Part shown: piece after piece, positions 25,216-33,328 of the stretch | How the letters are laid out: each line of letters begins with the position of its first letter | Numbering within the stretch: the stretch's first letter is position 1 | Source: Lachnoclostridium sp. UBA1308 | GTDB taxonomy: Bacteria > Bacillota > Clostridia > Lachnospirales > Lachnospiraceae | Assembly: GCA_002307215.1 (NCBI GenBank) | Contig: DBTU01000049.1 | Span: forward strand, 137,065 to 201,064 | Direction: 5' to 3' | Length of the DNA: 64,000 nt | Made by a program: the position numbers and the translations under genes | The notes under the pieces: model-generated | Told to the model about the DNA's origin: nothing | Seen by the model: the letters and a program-made list of their open reading frames with translations, nothing else | Database searches by the model: none

Positions 25216-26457
25216 TCATTCTTCTTTACGTCTTATTATATCATAAATTTCAAGTCTGCATCCAAAATCTACATAAATTATATGTTTCGGATGCGGACAG
25301 CTTTCTATCTCATTATCCTGATCATCTTTCATTCTTATTACTATGGTTTCTATCGTATTACCGTCCGGTTTCATGATTTCAACCGTCTCACCCACGCTGA
25401 ATTTATTCCTCTGCTCTAATTCATATAACCCGTCCTTTTCCCCGGTGATGGTTCCCAAATAGGTATATGCCTTTTCATAGGTGTTGTGATCATAGATTTG
25501 ATCCTCATGCTTTGGCTTACCAAAGAAAAAGCCCGTTGTAAACTGACGATTGATTCCCTTCTTAATTTCCTCTGTATATTTCTGTCTATTCGCATCATAT
25601 ACGGATGGATTATTAAAATAATCATCAATTGCCTTGCGATAGGAGCTGGTAACTGTTGCTACATAAAGTACTGTCTTCATGCGTCCTTCAATCTTAAAGC
25701 TGTTAATTCCTGCTTTTACAAGCTCAGGAATATATTCAATCATGCAAAGATCCTTCGAATTGAAGATATAGGTCCCTCTTTCATTTTCTTCAATCGGCAT
25801 ATATTCACCGGGCCTGGTTTCCTCAACGATGTGATACTTCCACCTGCAGGAATGCGTGCAGGCTCCAAGATTGGCATCCCTTCCGGTAAAATAATTACTG
25901 AGTAAGCATCTTCCGGAGTAGGCGATACACATTGCTCCGTGAATAAAGGTTTCAATCTCCATGTCATTCGGAATATTGTTCCTAAGATCAATCAACTCCT
26001 CGATAGAAAGCTCTCTTGCGGATACCACACGCTTTGCTCCGAGCTTTTGCCAGAAACGATAAGTTTCGTAATTTGTATTATTCGCCTGTGTACTGATATG
26101 CAAATCTATCTCCGGAATTACCTCCATTGCAATTGTATATACCCCCGGATCGGATATAATCATAGCATCGGGTCGGTCTACTCCAAATGCCTTTAGTTCC
26201 GTAAAATATTGCCTGATGCCTCGAAGATCGTCATTATGTGCCGTAATGTTCGCGGTTACATATACTTTTCTTCCATGGTTATGAGCAAAGCGAATGCCCT
26301 CCTTCATATCCTCCATGGAAAAGTTTTTTGCCTTAGCACGGAGTCCATACATATCTCCTCCGACATAAACTGCGTCAGCACCGTAAATCACAGCTACTTT
26401 CAAAGCTTCCAGATTCCCGGCAGGTATTAGTAATTCCGGCTTATTTCTTTCCTTCAT
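25216..26457 (-). CDS. trhP: U32 family tRNA hydroxylation protein (TrhP-like)
   Basis: 413 residues from the ATG at 26457 (AAAGGTGG 8 nt upstream). Peptidase U32 fold: PELLIPAGNLEALKVAVIYGADAVYVGG, KVYVTANI, ISTQANNTNYETYRFWQKLGAKRVVSARELSIEEL and the Fe-S/cysteine block CIAYSGRCLLSNYF...CTHSCRW (about 170-205), FNSKDLCMIEYIPEL, IEGRMKT. Despite the old peptidase name, Bacillus homologues YrrN/YrrO (TrhP) make 5-hydroxyuridine at tRNA position 34. The adjacent upstream gene is a TrmR-like methyltransferase that methylates that same hydroxyl, which strongly supports the tRNA role. Its stop lies inside the polypyrimidine tract. Confidence 0.85.
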   Translation of the reverse strand: MKERNKPELLIPAGNLEALKVAVIYGADAVYVGGDMYGLRAKAKNFSMEDMKEGIRFAHNHGRKVYVTANITAHNDDLRGIRQYFTELKAFGVDRPDAMIISDPGVYTIAMEVIPEIDLHISTQANNTNYETYRFWQKLGAKRVVSARELSIEELIDLRNNIPNDMEIETFIHGAMCIAYSGRCLLSNYFTGRDANLGACTHSCRWKYHIVEETRPGEYMPIEENERGTYIFNSKDLCMIEYIPELVKAGINSFKIEGRMKTVLYVATVTSSYRKAIDDYFNNPSVYDANRQKYTEEIKKGINRQFTTGFFFGKPKHEDQIYDHNTYEKAYTYLGTITGEKDGLYELEQRNKFSVGETVEIMKPDGNTIETIVIRMKDDQDNEIESCPHPKHIIYVDFGCRLEIYDIIRRKEE

Positions 26458-26486
26458 CAATTTCCCACCTTTCCAATCAGAAGTCT

Positions 26487-27158
26487 CTATTTGTTTGTTT
26501 TGGTCGTCAGGTAACTGCAAGCCACTCCGTCCCCCACCGGTAGGATAACCGTTTCCAGCTCCTCCATATGGGTAATCGTATATAGATACTCCCTCATTCT
26601 GGAGTGTATGGTACGATCACGCCTTGTAATACTGTATCTGGAATTTGTGACAGTTCCATCCTGAAGCACATTATCAGTCACCAACATTCCCTTGTCTTCT
26701 AATAGCTTCATAAGTTCCGGGAGAAAGCTCATATACTGTGCTTTGGCAGCATCGAGGAATATAAAATCATAAACATTTTTCTCAAGAACCAGAGCTTTCA
26801 ACACCTCCAGTGCTTCCCCTCTTACCAGAGTAATCTTATTCTTGTGTAGAAATCTTTCTCTCGATAAATTTTTCTCTGCTTCAACAAGCCTCATCGGTAC
26901 CTTCTCTATTGTAGTAATGGTACAGTCACTCTTTGAATATTCGCTCATAAAGAGGGCGGAAAAGCCAATGGCTGTTCCGACCTCCAGAATTCGTCCAGGT
27001 TGTTTCATTCGCAGAAGAAATCTTAATAATTCCTGCGTTTCTTTCTTTATGATAGGAACATGATTATCCAGAGCCTCTTTTTCCAAAGAAAGCAGCTCCG
27101 GTGTCAGCTCTACAGCCAGTGAATTGATATAGGCTGTTATTCTCTCATCTGTAATCAT
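26487..27158 (-). CDS. trmR: tRNA 5-hydroxyuridine methyltransferase TrmR-like
   Basis: 223 residues, an O-methyltransferase of the YrrM/caffeoyl-CoA type. SAM-binding motif I ILEVGTAIGFSALFM (about 56-70), acidic loop TTIEKVPMRL, motif YDFIFLDAAKAQY (metal/substrate Asp), TDNVLQDG and SRYSITRRDRTIHSRMREYL. In Bacillus TrmR methylates ho5U34 to mo5U34. Gene order mltG-trmR-trhP is the same as yrrL-yrrM-yrrN/O in Bacillus, which is why I prefer TrmR over a small-molecule methyltransferase. Located 29 bp before trhP. Confidence 0.85.
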   Translation of the reverse strand: MITDERITAYINSLAVELTPELLSLEKEALDNHVPIIKKETQELLRFLLRMKQPGRILEVGTAIGFSALFMSEYSKSDCTITTIEKVPMRLVEAEKNLSRERFLHKNKITLVRGEALEVLKALVLEKNVYDFIFLDAAKAQYMSFLPELMKLLEDKGMLVTDNVLQDGTVTNSRYSITRRDRTIHSRMREYLYTITHMEELETVILPVGDGVACSYLTTKTNK

Positions 27159-27199
27159 AATACACCGGTCCTTTCGAATATTTACTGATCTATCGAAGT

Positions 27200-27697
27200 C
27201 TATTCGGATGCGGCATCTGGGGGAGCGCTTGGCGAAGCCGTCGTTGTATCTGCATCTGAGCTTGTATCTGTACCGGTGCCTGCCGGTGTACCTTCTTCGT
27301 CTTTAGTAAGAGATGCTGATAAATCTGTTATAACAGCAAGAATCTCACTATAGGTCATAGAAGTATTCACTTCATAGGTTCCGGGCATAAGTACTGATTT
27401 TTGAAGCTTGGTTTTCAACCAAAAGGCATATTTATTCCTAATCGCAAGCTTCATCTCCAGCTTGCTGGCCACATTCATACTTGTATCACCCTTGTTTATC
27501 TCAATGATGATATCCGTACCCGGAGCTTGTTCCATAGCAACCGGTCCAAAGAGCTGATAAGTAAAATCATACGCCATTTTACTCACATTAATGATCAGGA
27601 TGACAATGATAATATAAAAGAATATATTAACAAGCAGCCTTAGGATAAAGCTTGCTATTTTAAATGTTAATTTAACCGATGCATTATTCGTCGCCAT
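27200..27697 (-). CDS. MltG-like protein lacking the catalytic domain
   Basis: 165 residues; GGGAGG 6 nt before the ATG. One N-terminal membrane helix (about 15-43), then a small LysM-like domain: DIIIEINKGDTSMNVASKLEMKLAIRNKYAFWLKTKL...LMPGTYEVNTSMTYSEILAVI. This is the first extracytoplasmic part of MltG/YceG endolytic transglycosylases (pattern I-P-x-G ... LKAGTYEL ... EIL). The lytic domain with its catalytic Glu, which should follow, is absent; the protein ends in an Asp/Thr/Ala/Pro tail. It keeps mltG's syntenic place before trmR. No hint of the missing domain in other frames downstream, so the short form looks stable, not freshly broken. Confidence 0.7.
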   Translation of the reverse strand: MATNNASVKLTFKIASFILRLLVNIFFYIIIVILIINVSKMAYDFTYQLFGPVAMEQAPGTDIIIEINKGDTSMNVASKLEMKLAIRNKYAFWLKTKLQKSVLMPGTYEVNTSMTYSEILAVITDLSASLTKDEEGTPAGTGTDTSSDADTTTASPSAPPDAASE

Positions 27698-27761
27698 AGT
27701 TCGCCTCCCTGATCAATAATCCGATCATACAAAAAATTATCGTCTTCCACTTGATAAAAGA

Positions 27762-29504
27762 CTATACTTCCATAATTATCGGCAGTATCATTGGATTCCT
27801 CTTAGTCTTTTTCCAAATGAAATCACTTAAGGAATCTTTAATTTCGGTCTTCATCTTACCCCAATCCGAGTTGTTACGGCTGATGCATTTATCCAGGGCC
27901 TTTTCCACGATAATCCTTGCTTCCTCCATCAGATTTTCAGACTCTCTGACATATACAAAGCCACGCGAAACAATATCCGGTCCGGAAAGCACCTGATTGC
28001 TGTATTTTTCTAAGGATATTACAACAATAATCAATCCGTTTTCTGAAAGCAGCTGTCTGTCTCGAAGCACAATATTACCTACATCGCCTACGCCAAGGCC
28101 GTCTACCAGAATGCCCTGCGCCGTAACTTCACCGGTTATAGCCGCCTTCTCCTGCGACAGAGTCAAAACCTTACCGGAGGATAACACAAATATATTTTCT
28201 TTCGCAATGCCTAACGACTGTGCAAGCTCCGCATGTCGAATCAAATGTCTGTATTCACCATGAACAGGAACTGCATATTGAGGCTTCGTTAATGAATAGA
28301 TTAATTTAATCTCTTCCTGACAAGCATGACCTGATACATGAGTATCCTGATAGATTACCTTGGCTCCTCTCATGGATAGCTCATTGATAATCTTGGATAC
28401 AGCCTTCTCATTACCGGGAATCGGTGTAGAGCTAAGGATTACAACATCTCCCGGCTTAATCGAGACCTTTTTATGAATAGCAGCAGCCATGCGAGGCAGT
28501 GCTGCCATAGTCTCTCCCTGACTTCCGGTTGTAATAAACAGTAGCTGATCATCGGTATAATGTTTGATCTGATCTACATCTATCATCATATTCTCTGCCA
28601 TCGTGATATATCCGATTTCCATGGCGGTGTTGATGATATTTACCATACTACGGCCTTCAATTACTACTTTCCTGCCATATTTTGAGGCTGAATTGATGAC
28701 CTGTTGAATACGATCCACATTGGAGGCAAACGTCGCGACGATGATTCTCTGCTTCGAATAATCTGCAAAGATATTATCAAAGGTTTTACCTACAGAGCTT
28801 TCCGACATTGTATATCCGGGACGCTCGACATTCGTGCTGTCACAAAGTAAAGCCAATACGCCCTTCTTACCGATTTCTCCAATTCTTTGCAAATCAATCG
28901 GTTCACCGAATACCGGGGTATAGTCTACCTTGAAATCACCGGTATGGAATATAATGCCCGCCGGCGTAAAGATAGCAAGTGCCGCAGCATCAGCAATGCT
29001 ATGGTTCGTCCTTATGAATTCAATACGAAAGCATCCCAAATTAATGGATTGGCCGTATTTTATTACTTTACGCTTCGTATTCTTTAATAAATTATGCTCC
29101 TTAAGCTTATTTTCGATAATTGCTATTGTCAGCTTGGTCGCATAGATGGGAACATTTACTTCCTTCAGTATATAAGGAAGGGAGCCGATATGATCCTCAT
29201 GACCATGGGTAATTACGAATCCCTTAACCTTTTCTATGTTATCCTTCAGATAGGTTACGTCGGGAATTACAAGATCGATTCCTAGCATTTCATCCTCGGG
29301 GAATGACAATCCGCAGTCAATCACTATAATACTGTCTTCATACTCAATTGCGGTAATATTCATACCAATCTGTTCTAATCCACCAAGCGGGATTATTTTA
29401 ACACCTTTAAAATCGTTTACTTTCAAATCATTTCCTTTTACAATTTTTGTTTCATTGTCCTTAAACTCTGATGTTCTCTTCATCATTTTTTCATTTTCCT
29501 TCAA
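27762..29504 (-). CDS. rnj: Ribonuclease J
   Basis: 580 residues. The start is a TTG at 29504 with GGAGG 9 nt upstream; ATGs six and seven codons later are alternatives. Metallo-beta-lactamase/beta-CASP fold: zinc motif HGHEDHIGS (about 99-107), NHSIADAAALAI, FHTGDFK, LLCDSTNVERPGYTMSE, beta-CASP helicase-like part, SGHACQEEIKLI and the C-terminal domain with VHGEYRHLIRHAE. Length fits RNase J (about 555) plus a charged N-terminal extension of ~30 residues. RNase J is the 5'-3' exo- and endonuclease of mRNA decay and rRNA processing. Follows fur by 246 bp. Confidence 0.95.
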   Translation of the reverse strand: MKENEKMMKRTSEFKDNETKIVKGNDLKVNDFKGVKIIPLGGLEQIGMNITAIEYEDSIIVIDCGLSFPEDEMLGIDLVIPDVTYLKDNIEKVKGFVITHGHEDHIGSLPYILKEVNVPIYATKLTIAIIENKLKEHNLLKNTKRKVIKYGQSINLGCFRIEFIRTNHSIADAAALAIFTPAGIIFHTGDFKVDYTPVFGEPIDLQRIGEIGKKGVLALLCDSTNVERPGYTMSESSVGKTFDNIFADYSKQRIIVATFASNVDRIQQVINSASKYGRKVVIEGRSMVNIINTAMEIGYITMAENMMIDVDQIKHYTDDQLLFITTGSQGETMAALPRMAAAIHKKVSIKPGDVVILSSTPIPGNEKAVSKIINELSMRGAKVIYQDTHVSGHACQEEIKLIYSLTKPQYAVPVHGEYRHLIRHAELAQSLGIAKENIFVLSSGKVLTLSQEKAAITGEVTAQGILVDGLGVGDVGNIVLRDRQLLSENGLIIVVISLEKYSNQVLSGPDIVSRGFVYVRESENLMEEARIIVEKALDKCISRNNSDWGKMKTEIKDSLSDFIWKKTKRNPMILPIIMEV

Positions 29505-29606
29505 ACAATTGCACCTCCAATGGTTTTATGTACTATTCTATCCATTAACTAAGTGCCTTCGATATGAAATAACAGTATGAATCTGAAAGCCAATCTCTTC
29601 TGACGA

Positions 29607-29695
29607 AGCATCAAATGCTTCCTTGTCAAAAGCAACATTGACATGGTTAATTCACTGTATTCAAGCAATTAAAAAGGGAATCCCTTTCAACTGCT
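29607..29695. repeat. Hairpins in the fur-rnj gap
   Basis: Two inverted repeats: GAAGCAT-CAA-ATGCTTC at about 29607-29623 and an imperfect 15-bp stem AGCAATTAAAAAGGGA/TCCCTTTCAACTGCT at 29664-29695. On the minus strand the second reads GGGATTCCCTTTTT and could act as a weak terminator for fur or a processing hairpin before rnj. Confidence 0.45.
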
Positions 29696-29750
29696 TAGTG
29701 CAAAGGAAGCAAACGATTGCCTCACTTCACAAGCTAGATCTAATAGATTC

Positions 29751-30200
29751 TTATTTGCCTCTGCATTTTTTACAACGACCGTAAAGTTTCACTTCATGGT
29801 TAGCCACTTCAAAACCCATAGTATCCGCAATCCGCTTTTCAAGTGCCTCTAACAAATCATCCTGAAATGCATAAATATTGCCGCATTCCAGACAAATTAA
29901 ATGATGATGATGGTGGCAAGTATCTTCCTTGCCCTTTTTATTAATCTCATAACGTACATATCCATCATCAAGATTTAATTTATCTATCAGGCTTAATTCC
30001 GATAGCACTTGAATTGTTCGATAAACGGTTGCTATTCCAATATCCGGGTACTTCTTTTTGACATAATCATAAATTTCTTCCGCAGTTAAGTGCTTACCCG
30101 GCCTATTATTCAAGACCTCAAGAATAGCTACTCTCTGGGTCGTAACCTTAAGTCCGTTCTGCCTCAATAAATTTTTAAACTGCTCACCGCTTTCAGGCAT
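29751..30200 (-). CDS. Fur-family metalloregulator
   Basis: 149 residues from the ATG at 30200, chosen because AGGTGA sits directly upstream; the frame opens 18 bp earlier without a ribosome site. N-terminal winged helix (NGLKVTTQRVAILEVLNNRPGKHLTAEEIYDYVKKKYPDIGIATVYRTIQVL), then the metal-binding dimer domain: HHHHHLICLECGNI, a downstream HEVKLYGRCKKC. Two CxxC pairs give the structural zinc site. Family members sense Fe, Zn or peroxide (Fur, Zur, PerR); the residues visible do not let me choose. Downstream of yrzB, a common clostridial order. Confidence 0.9.
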   Translation of the reverse strand: MPESGEQFKNLLRQNGLKVTTQRVAILEVLNNRPGKHLTAEEIYDYVKKKYPDIGIATVYRTIQVLSELSLIDKLNLDDGYVRYEINKKGKEDTCHHHHHLICLECGNIYAFQDDLLEALEKRIADTMGFEVANHEVKLYGRCKKCRGK

Positions 30201-30236
30201 ATCATCACCTATTTTCATCTAATCATATCTATGCAT

Positions 30237-30500
30237 TTAGTATAATTCAATATCATCCAATAATTCTCTAAAGATACCGGCGACTAGCTCCAGTTCTTTT
30301 TCATCTTCTACAATATCATAGATAGCATCTGTGTCTGTATCCTTTGATATATCCTTTAAAATAAGGGCTTCCTCTTCCTCTTCTGCTGTGCTAACCAGAA
30401 GATAATCTGTTCCACCCAAACGTGTCTGTTCTAAGACCTCAAATAAAACCTTTTCTCCATCATCCGTTGTAAATGTAATCTGATCCGGTCTATTGCTCAA
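30237..30500 (-). CDS. DUF1292 protein, YrzB-like
   Basis: 87 residues. Start set at the TTG at 30500, which has AGGAAGG 6 nt upstream; an earlier TTG at 30518 would give 93 residues. Small acidic beta-rich protein: ITFTTDDGEKVLFEVLEQTRLGGTDYLLVSTAEEEEEALILKDISKD, the DUF1292 core pattern (D-x-x-G-x-x-x-x-F/Y-E-V-L...Y-I/L-L). Overlaps the end of ruvX by 11 bp, so likely translationally coupled. In Bacillus the neighbour order yrzL-yrrK-yrzB matches. Function is unknown. Confidence 0.85.
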   Translation of the reverse strand: MSNRPDQITFTTDDGEKVLFEVLEQTRLGGTDYLLVSTAEEEEEALILKDISKDTDTDAIYDIVEDEKELELVAGIFRELLDDIELY

Positions 30501-30939
30501 TTTCTTCCTTCCTCTCAAACCTAAGTTTGTCCATATATCCCTGCAGAATAATTACTGCCGCAAGCTTATCCACAACTTTAGCCTTTTCTTCATAATTCAT
30601 TTTTGTCTGCGATAAAATCTGATTTGCAGCAACAGTAGTCAACCTTTCGTCCCAAAGAATGACCTCCAGTCCGGTTCTCTGTCTTAGTTTATCGGCAAGC
30701 TCTTCTGATTTTACTGCACGTTCGCCTATCGTATTGTTCATATGCTTTGGATAACCCAAGACAATTCGGTCTACATCATATTCAACAATTAATTCTTCGA
30801 TTCTTGCCAAGGTCTGCCGTTGCTTATTTTCTTGCTTACGGCGTATCACTTCAATTCCCTGAGCAGTTATTAAAAGTTCATCACTGACAGCCACTCCGAC
30901 TGTCACAGAACCATAATCCAGACCCATGATTCTTTTCAT
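30490..30939 (-). CDS. ruvX: Holliday-junction-resolvase-like RuvX/YqgF
   Basis: 149 residues from the ATG at 30939 (TGGAG 6 nt upstream). RNase H-like fold: MKRIMGLDYGSVTVGVAVSDEL with first catalytic Asp, RIVLGYPKHMNNTIGERA, EVILWDERLTTVAANQIL and VDKLAAVIILQGYMD with the last Asp. YqgF proteins process 16S pre-rRNA 5' ends; Holliday-junction activity is debated. Between ireB and yrzB as in most Firmicutes. Confidence 0.9.
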   Translation of the reverse strand: MKRIMGLDYGSVTVGVAVSDELLITAQGIEVIRRKQENKQRQTLARIEELIVEYDVDRIVLGYPKHMNNTIGERAVKSEELADKLRQRTGLEVILWDERLTTVAANQILSQTKMNYEEKAKVVDKLAAVIILQGYMDKLRFERKEEIEQ

Positions 30940-30982
30940 GAATAACTCCATTCCTGCGTGCGCTTTTGATTTCAATTAAGTT

Positions 30983-31255
30983 CTAAATTTTTCCGTATGT
31001 GATATCCTTATCAATGTAGAAGCGTAGCAGTTCCTCTACGATTTCATCACGCTCTACCTTCATAATCAAGCTTCTTGCACCCTTATGACTTGTTATGTAG
31101 GTCGGGTCACCCGACATAACATACCCAACAATCTGATTAACAGGATTATAACCCTTCTCCGTTAAAGCCGCATAGACTGATTGAATCACATCACTGACTA
31201 TTATTTCAGTATCTTTATGAACCTTAAAATATTGAGTATTATTTACTTTCTGCAT
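30983..31255 (-). CDS. ireB: IreB regulatory phosphoprotein
   Basis: 90 residues from the ATG at 31255 with GGAAGTGA upstream; a longer frame from 31288 lacks support. Reads NNTQYFKVHKDTEIIVSDVIQSVYAALTEKGYNPVNQIVGYVMSGDPTYITSHKGARSLIMKVERDEIVEELLRFYI, a close match to the DUF965/IreB family. In Enterococcus IreB is the phosphorylated target of the IreK Ser/Thr kinase in cephalosporin tolerance; the N-terminal Thr (NNTQYF) corresponds to the phosphorylated site. Precedes ruvX by 43 bp. Confidence 0.9.
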   Translation of the reverse strand: MQKVNNTQYFKVHKDTEIIVSDVIQSVYAALTEKGYNPVNQIVGYVMSGDPTYITSHKGARSLIMKVERDEIVEELLRFYIDKDITYGKI

Positions 31256-31358
31256 TGAATCACTTCCTTCTTCTGCCATAACTGCCAACCGAAATACGGT
31301 TGCTTATCATAACCGTCCTATTCACTTATTATTATATTAATATATTTAGCCGAAAAAT

Positions 31359-32690
31359 TCAATGAATTATTTCACAAAGCAGAATTTCCTCTGTTAATTT
31401 ATGGCATATCGTTACCTGATATATCCGGTTTGTTAAATTTTCGCCGGATAATACAGCCAATTTGAGATATCTCTCGTTATGTCCGACCTGATATATTCTG
31501 TCATCAATTGTAATCTCTTCTTCAAAAAGCACCTTCTCAATTCTACCCAAAAAGCAAGACATATATTCCTCTGACAAGCTTTCTGATAAACGAATCAGTT
31601 CATTGCTCCTCCGGTTCTTAATTTCAACCGCTACCTGATCAGACATTTCTGCTGCTTTGGTTCCGGTTCTCCTTGAATATTTAAATACATGTATCTGTGA
31701 AAATCCAATCTTTCTTACGAAGCTGAGGGTCTCGCAAAACTCCTCCTGCGTCTCACCCGGAAATCCGACGATAATATCCGTAGTAAATGCCGGTAGCTCA
31801 AAAATAAGTTGTATCAGTTGTACCCGTTCATAGTACTCTTCAGAAGTATATCTACGATTCATTCGCATCAGAACCGAATCGCTTCCGCTCTGGAGGGACA
31901 AATGAAAGTGCGGACAAAATTGCTTCACTTTAGCAACACAGCATAGAAACTCCTTGGTAATAATTCCGGGTTCTAAAGATCCTAATCGTATCCGCACGAC
32001 GCTTTCAATCTCACCAATCTTAGTAATGAGTCCTGCTAAAGGTAGGGTCTCTAAAGCCGGTTCTTCGGTGAAATCCGTTCCATAGGAGGAAATATGTATT
32101 CCCGTTAATACAAACTCCTGATAGCCCCGATCTGCAAGTCTACTAATCTCTTCAAGAATTTCCTCTTCTCTCCTGCTTCTTACTCTCCCTCTGACATATG
32201 GAATAATGCAGTAGGAACAGAAACGGTTACAGCCATCCTGTATTTTAATGAATGCTCTGGTTTTATCCATAGTCGTTTCAACATTCAGCTCTTCGTACTC
32301 TTTCTCGTTGCCTATATCAACAACCAATTCCTCTTTATGATCGGTTTCCTTACAACGTTCTACCATCATAACAATATCTGATTTTTTATTGTTACCAACC
32401 ACGAGATCAACCGCATTATCTAAAAGCAATGCTTCCTCCGCTGCCTGGACATAACAACCTACCGCTGCAATGATTGCCTTCGGATTTCTGTTCTTCGCCT
32501 GGTGCAGCATCTGACGGGACTTACGGTCAGCAATATTGGTCACGGTACAGGTATTTACAACATACACATCCGCGATATCCTTAAAATCAACGATTTCATA
32601 TCCCGCTGTTTCGAACATTGTTCGCATAGCCTCGGTTTCATAAGAATTAACCTTGCATCCCAGACTTAAAAATGCCGCTGTTTTCCTCAT
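31359..32690 (-). CDS. mtaB: tRNA t6A37 methylthiotransferase MtaB
   Basis: 443 residues. UPF0004 domain with three cysteines (LGCKVN, NTCTVTN, VGCYVQ) that hold the second Fe-S cluster, then the radical-SAM motif CNRFCSYCIIPYVRGRVRSR, TGIHISSYG, LGSLEP, PHFHLSLQSGSDSVLMRMNRRY, IVGFPGET, and a C-terminal TRAM-like part. CNRFCSYC plus LGCKVN points to MtaB (YqeV), which makes ms2t6A at position 37, and not MiaB or RimO. Ends 104 bp before ireB; a small hairpin CAACCG/CGGTTG near 31285 lies in the gap. Confidence 0.92.
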   Translation of the reverse strand: MRKTAAFLSLGCKVNSYETEAMRTMFETAGYEIVDFKDIADVYVVNTCTVTNIADRKSRQMLHQAKNRNPKAIIAAVGCYVQAAEEALLLDNAVDLVVGNNKKSDIVMMVERCKETDHKEELVVDIGNEKEYEELNVETTMDKTRAFIKIQDGCNRFCSYCIIPYVRGRVRSRREEEILEEISRLADRGYQEFVLTGIHISSYGTDFTEEPALETLPLAGLITKIGEIESVVRIRLGSLEPGIITKEFLCCVAKVKQFCPHFHLSLQSGSDSVLMRMNRRYTSEEYYERVQLIQLIFELPAFTTDIIVGFPGETQEEFCETLSFVRKIGFSQIHVFKYSRRTGTKAAEMSDQVAVEIKNRRSNELIRLSESLSEEYMSCFLGRIEKVLFEEEITIDDRIYQVGHNERYLKLAVLSGENLTNRIYQVTICHKLTEEILLCEIIH

Positions 32691-32793
32691 ATATCTGAAA
32701 TGTCCTTTCTTTTGATTAACTCATTCCCATTTTTTGCAAGACTTTTCTCTATTCCTATACAACTTTTCCTCATTTTTTTATGAACTTTGTATA

Positions 32794-32822
32794 TTGACTT
32801 TTATTTTGCTAAATTATAGTAT
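32794..32822 (+). promoter_or_regulatory. Promoter of HPr-like gene
   Basis: TTGACT (32794-32799) with TATAGT (32815-32820, 15-bp spacer) or TAGTAT (32817-32822, 17-bp spacer), followed by a strong ribosome site AAAGGAGG and the ATG at 32855. Confidence 0.55.
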
Positions 32823-32854
32823 ATACATATACCGAATAAAGGAGGTTAATAATT

Positions 32855-33088
32855 ATGAAAACAGTTAAAATTTCTTTAAACTCAATTGATAAGGTAAAAG
32901 CTTTCGTTAATGACGTTACAAAATTCGATTCCGATTTCGATTTGGTTTCCGGTAGATACGTTATAGATGCTAAATCCATTATGGGTATTTTCAGCCTTGA
33001 CTTGTCAAAGGTTATCGATTTAAATATTCATAACGATGCAGATGTTGAAAGCATCCTTGCAATACTTAAGCCCTATATCGTAGAATAG
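32855..33088 (+). CDS. HPr-like protein without catalytic histidine
   Basis: 77 residues with the HPr fold and length (HPr is about 87). Aligned by eye to Bacillus HPr, the phosphorylated His15 motif G-I-H-A-R-P-A reads S-I-D-K-V-K-A, so there is no His for phosphotransfer from Enzyme I. The regulatory Ser46 loop is kept (DAKSIMGIFSLDLSK versus NLKSIMGVMSL). This resembles Crh, the Bacillus paralogue that has lost His15 but is phosphorylated on Ser46 by HPr kinase and acts with CcpA. A regulatory, not transport, role is inferred. Single-gene plus-strand unit with its own promoter and terminator between two minus-strand genes. Confidence 0.85.
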   Translation: MKTVKISLNSIDKVKAFVNDVTKFDSDFDLVSGRYVIDAKSIMGIFSLDLSKVIDLNIHNDADVESILAILKPYIVE

Positions 33089-33108
33089 TCAAATCATGAA
33101 GACATGAA

Positions 33109-33138
33109 GAGGTTGCCGCTTGCGGTAGCCTCTTTTTT
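33109..33138 (+). terminator. Terminator after HPr-like gene
   Basis: GAGGTTGCCGC and GCGGTAGCCTC pair (two wobbles, tiny loop) followed by TTTTTT on the plus strand, 21 bp after the stop codon. The 190 bp beyond it, up to the thiI stop, contain nothing I recognise. Confidence 0.9.
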
Positions 33139-33328
33139 ATCTTAAAGGATTGAGGTGTCAAATCCCCACTTTATTGTGTCTATCGTCAATTTGCACAGTT
33201 TCGCTCTTGAATGGTAATACATAAAATCGTTCATTCGCAATCAGCTCGGGCGCGAAAGTGTCAGCAAGCCGGCTCTTTGTTCTACACAGCGAGAATTTTC
33301 TTCTCTTATTGTATGAAAACGCTTTCTT

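Noticed and set aside
33139..33328. Hidden small gene between the HPr-like terminator and thiI
   Set aside because: Short frames only, none with a ribosome site; the region appears to be a plain convergent gap.
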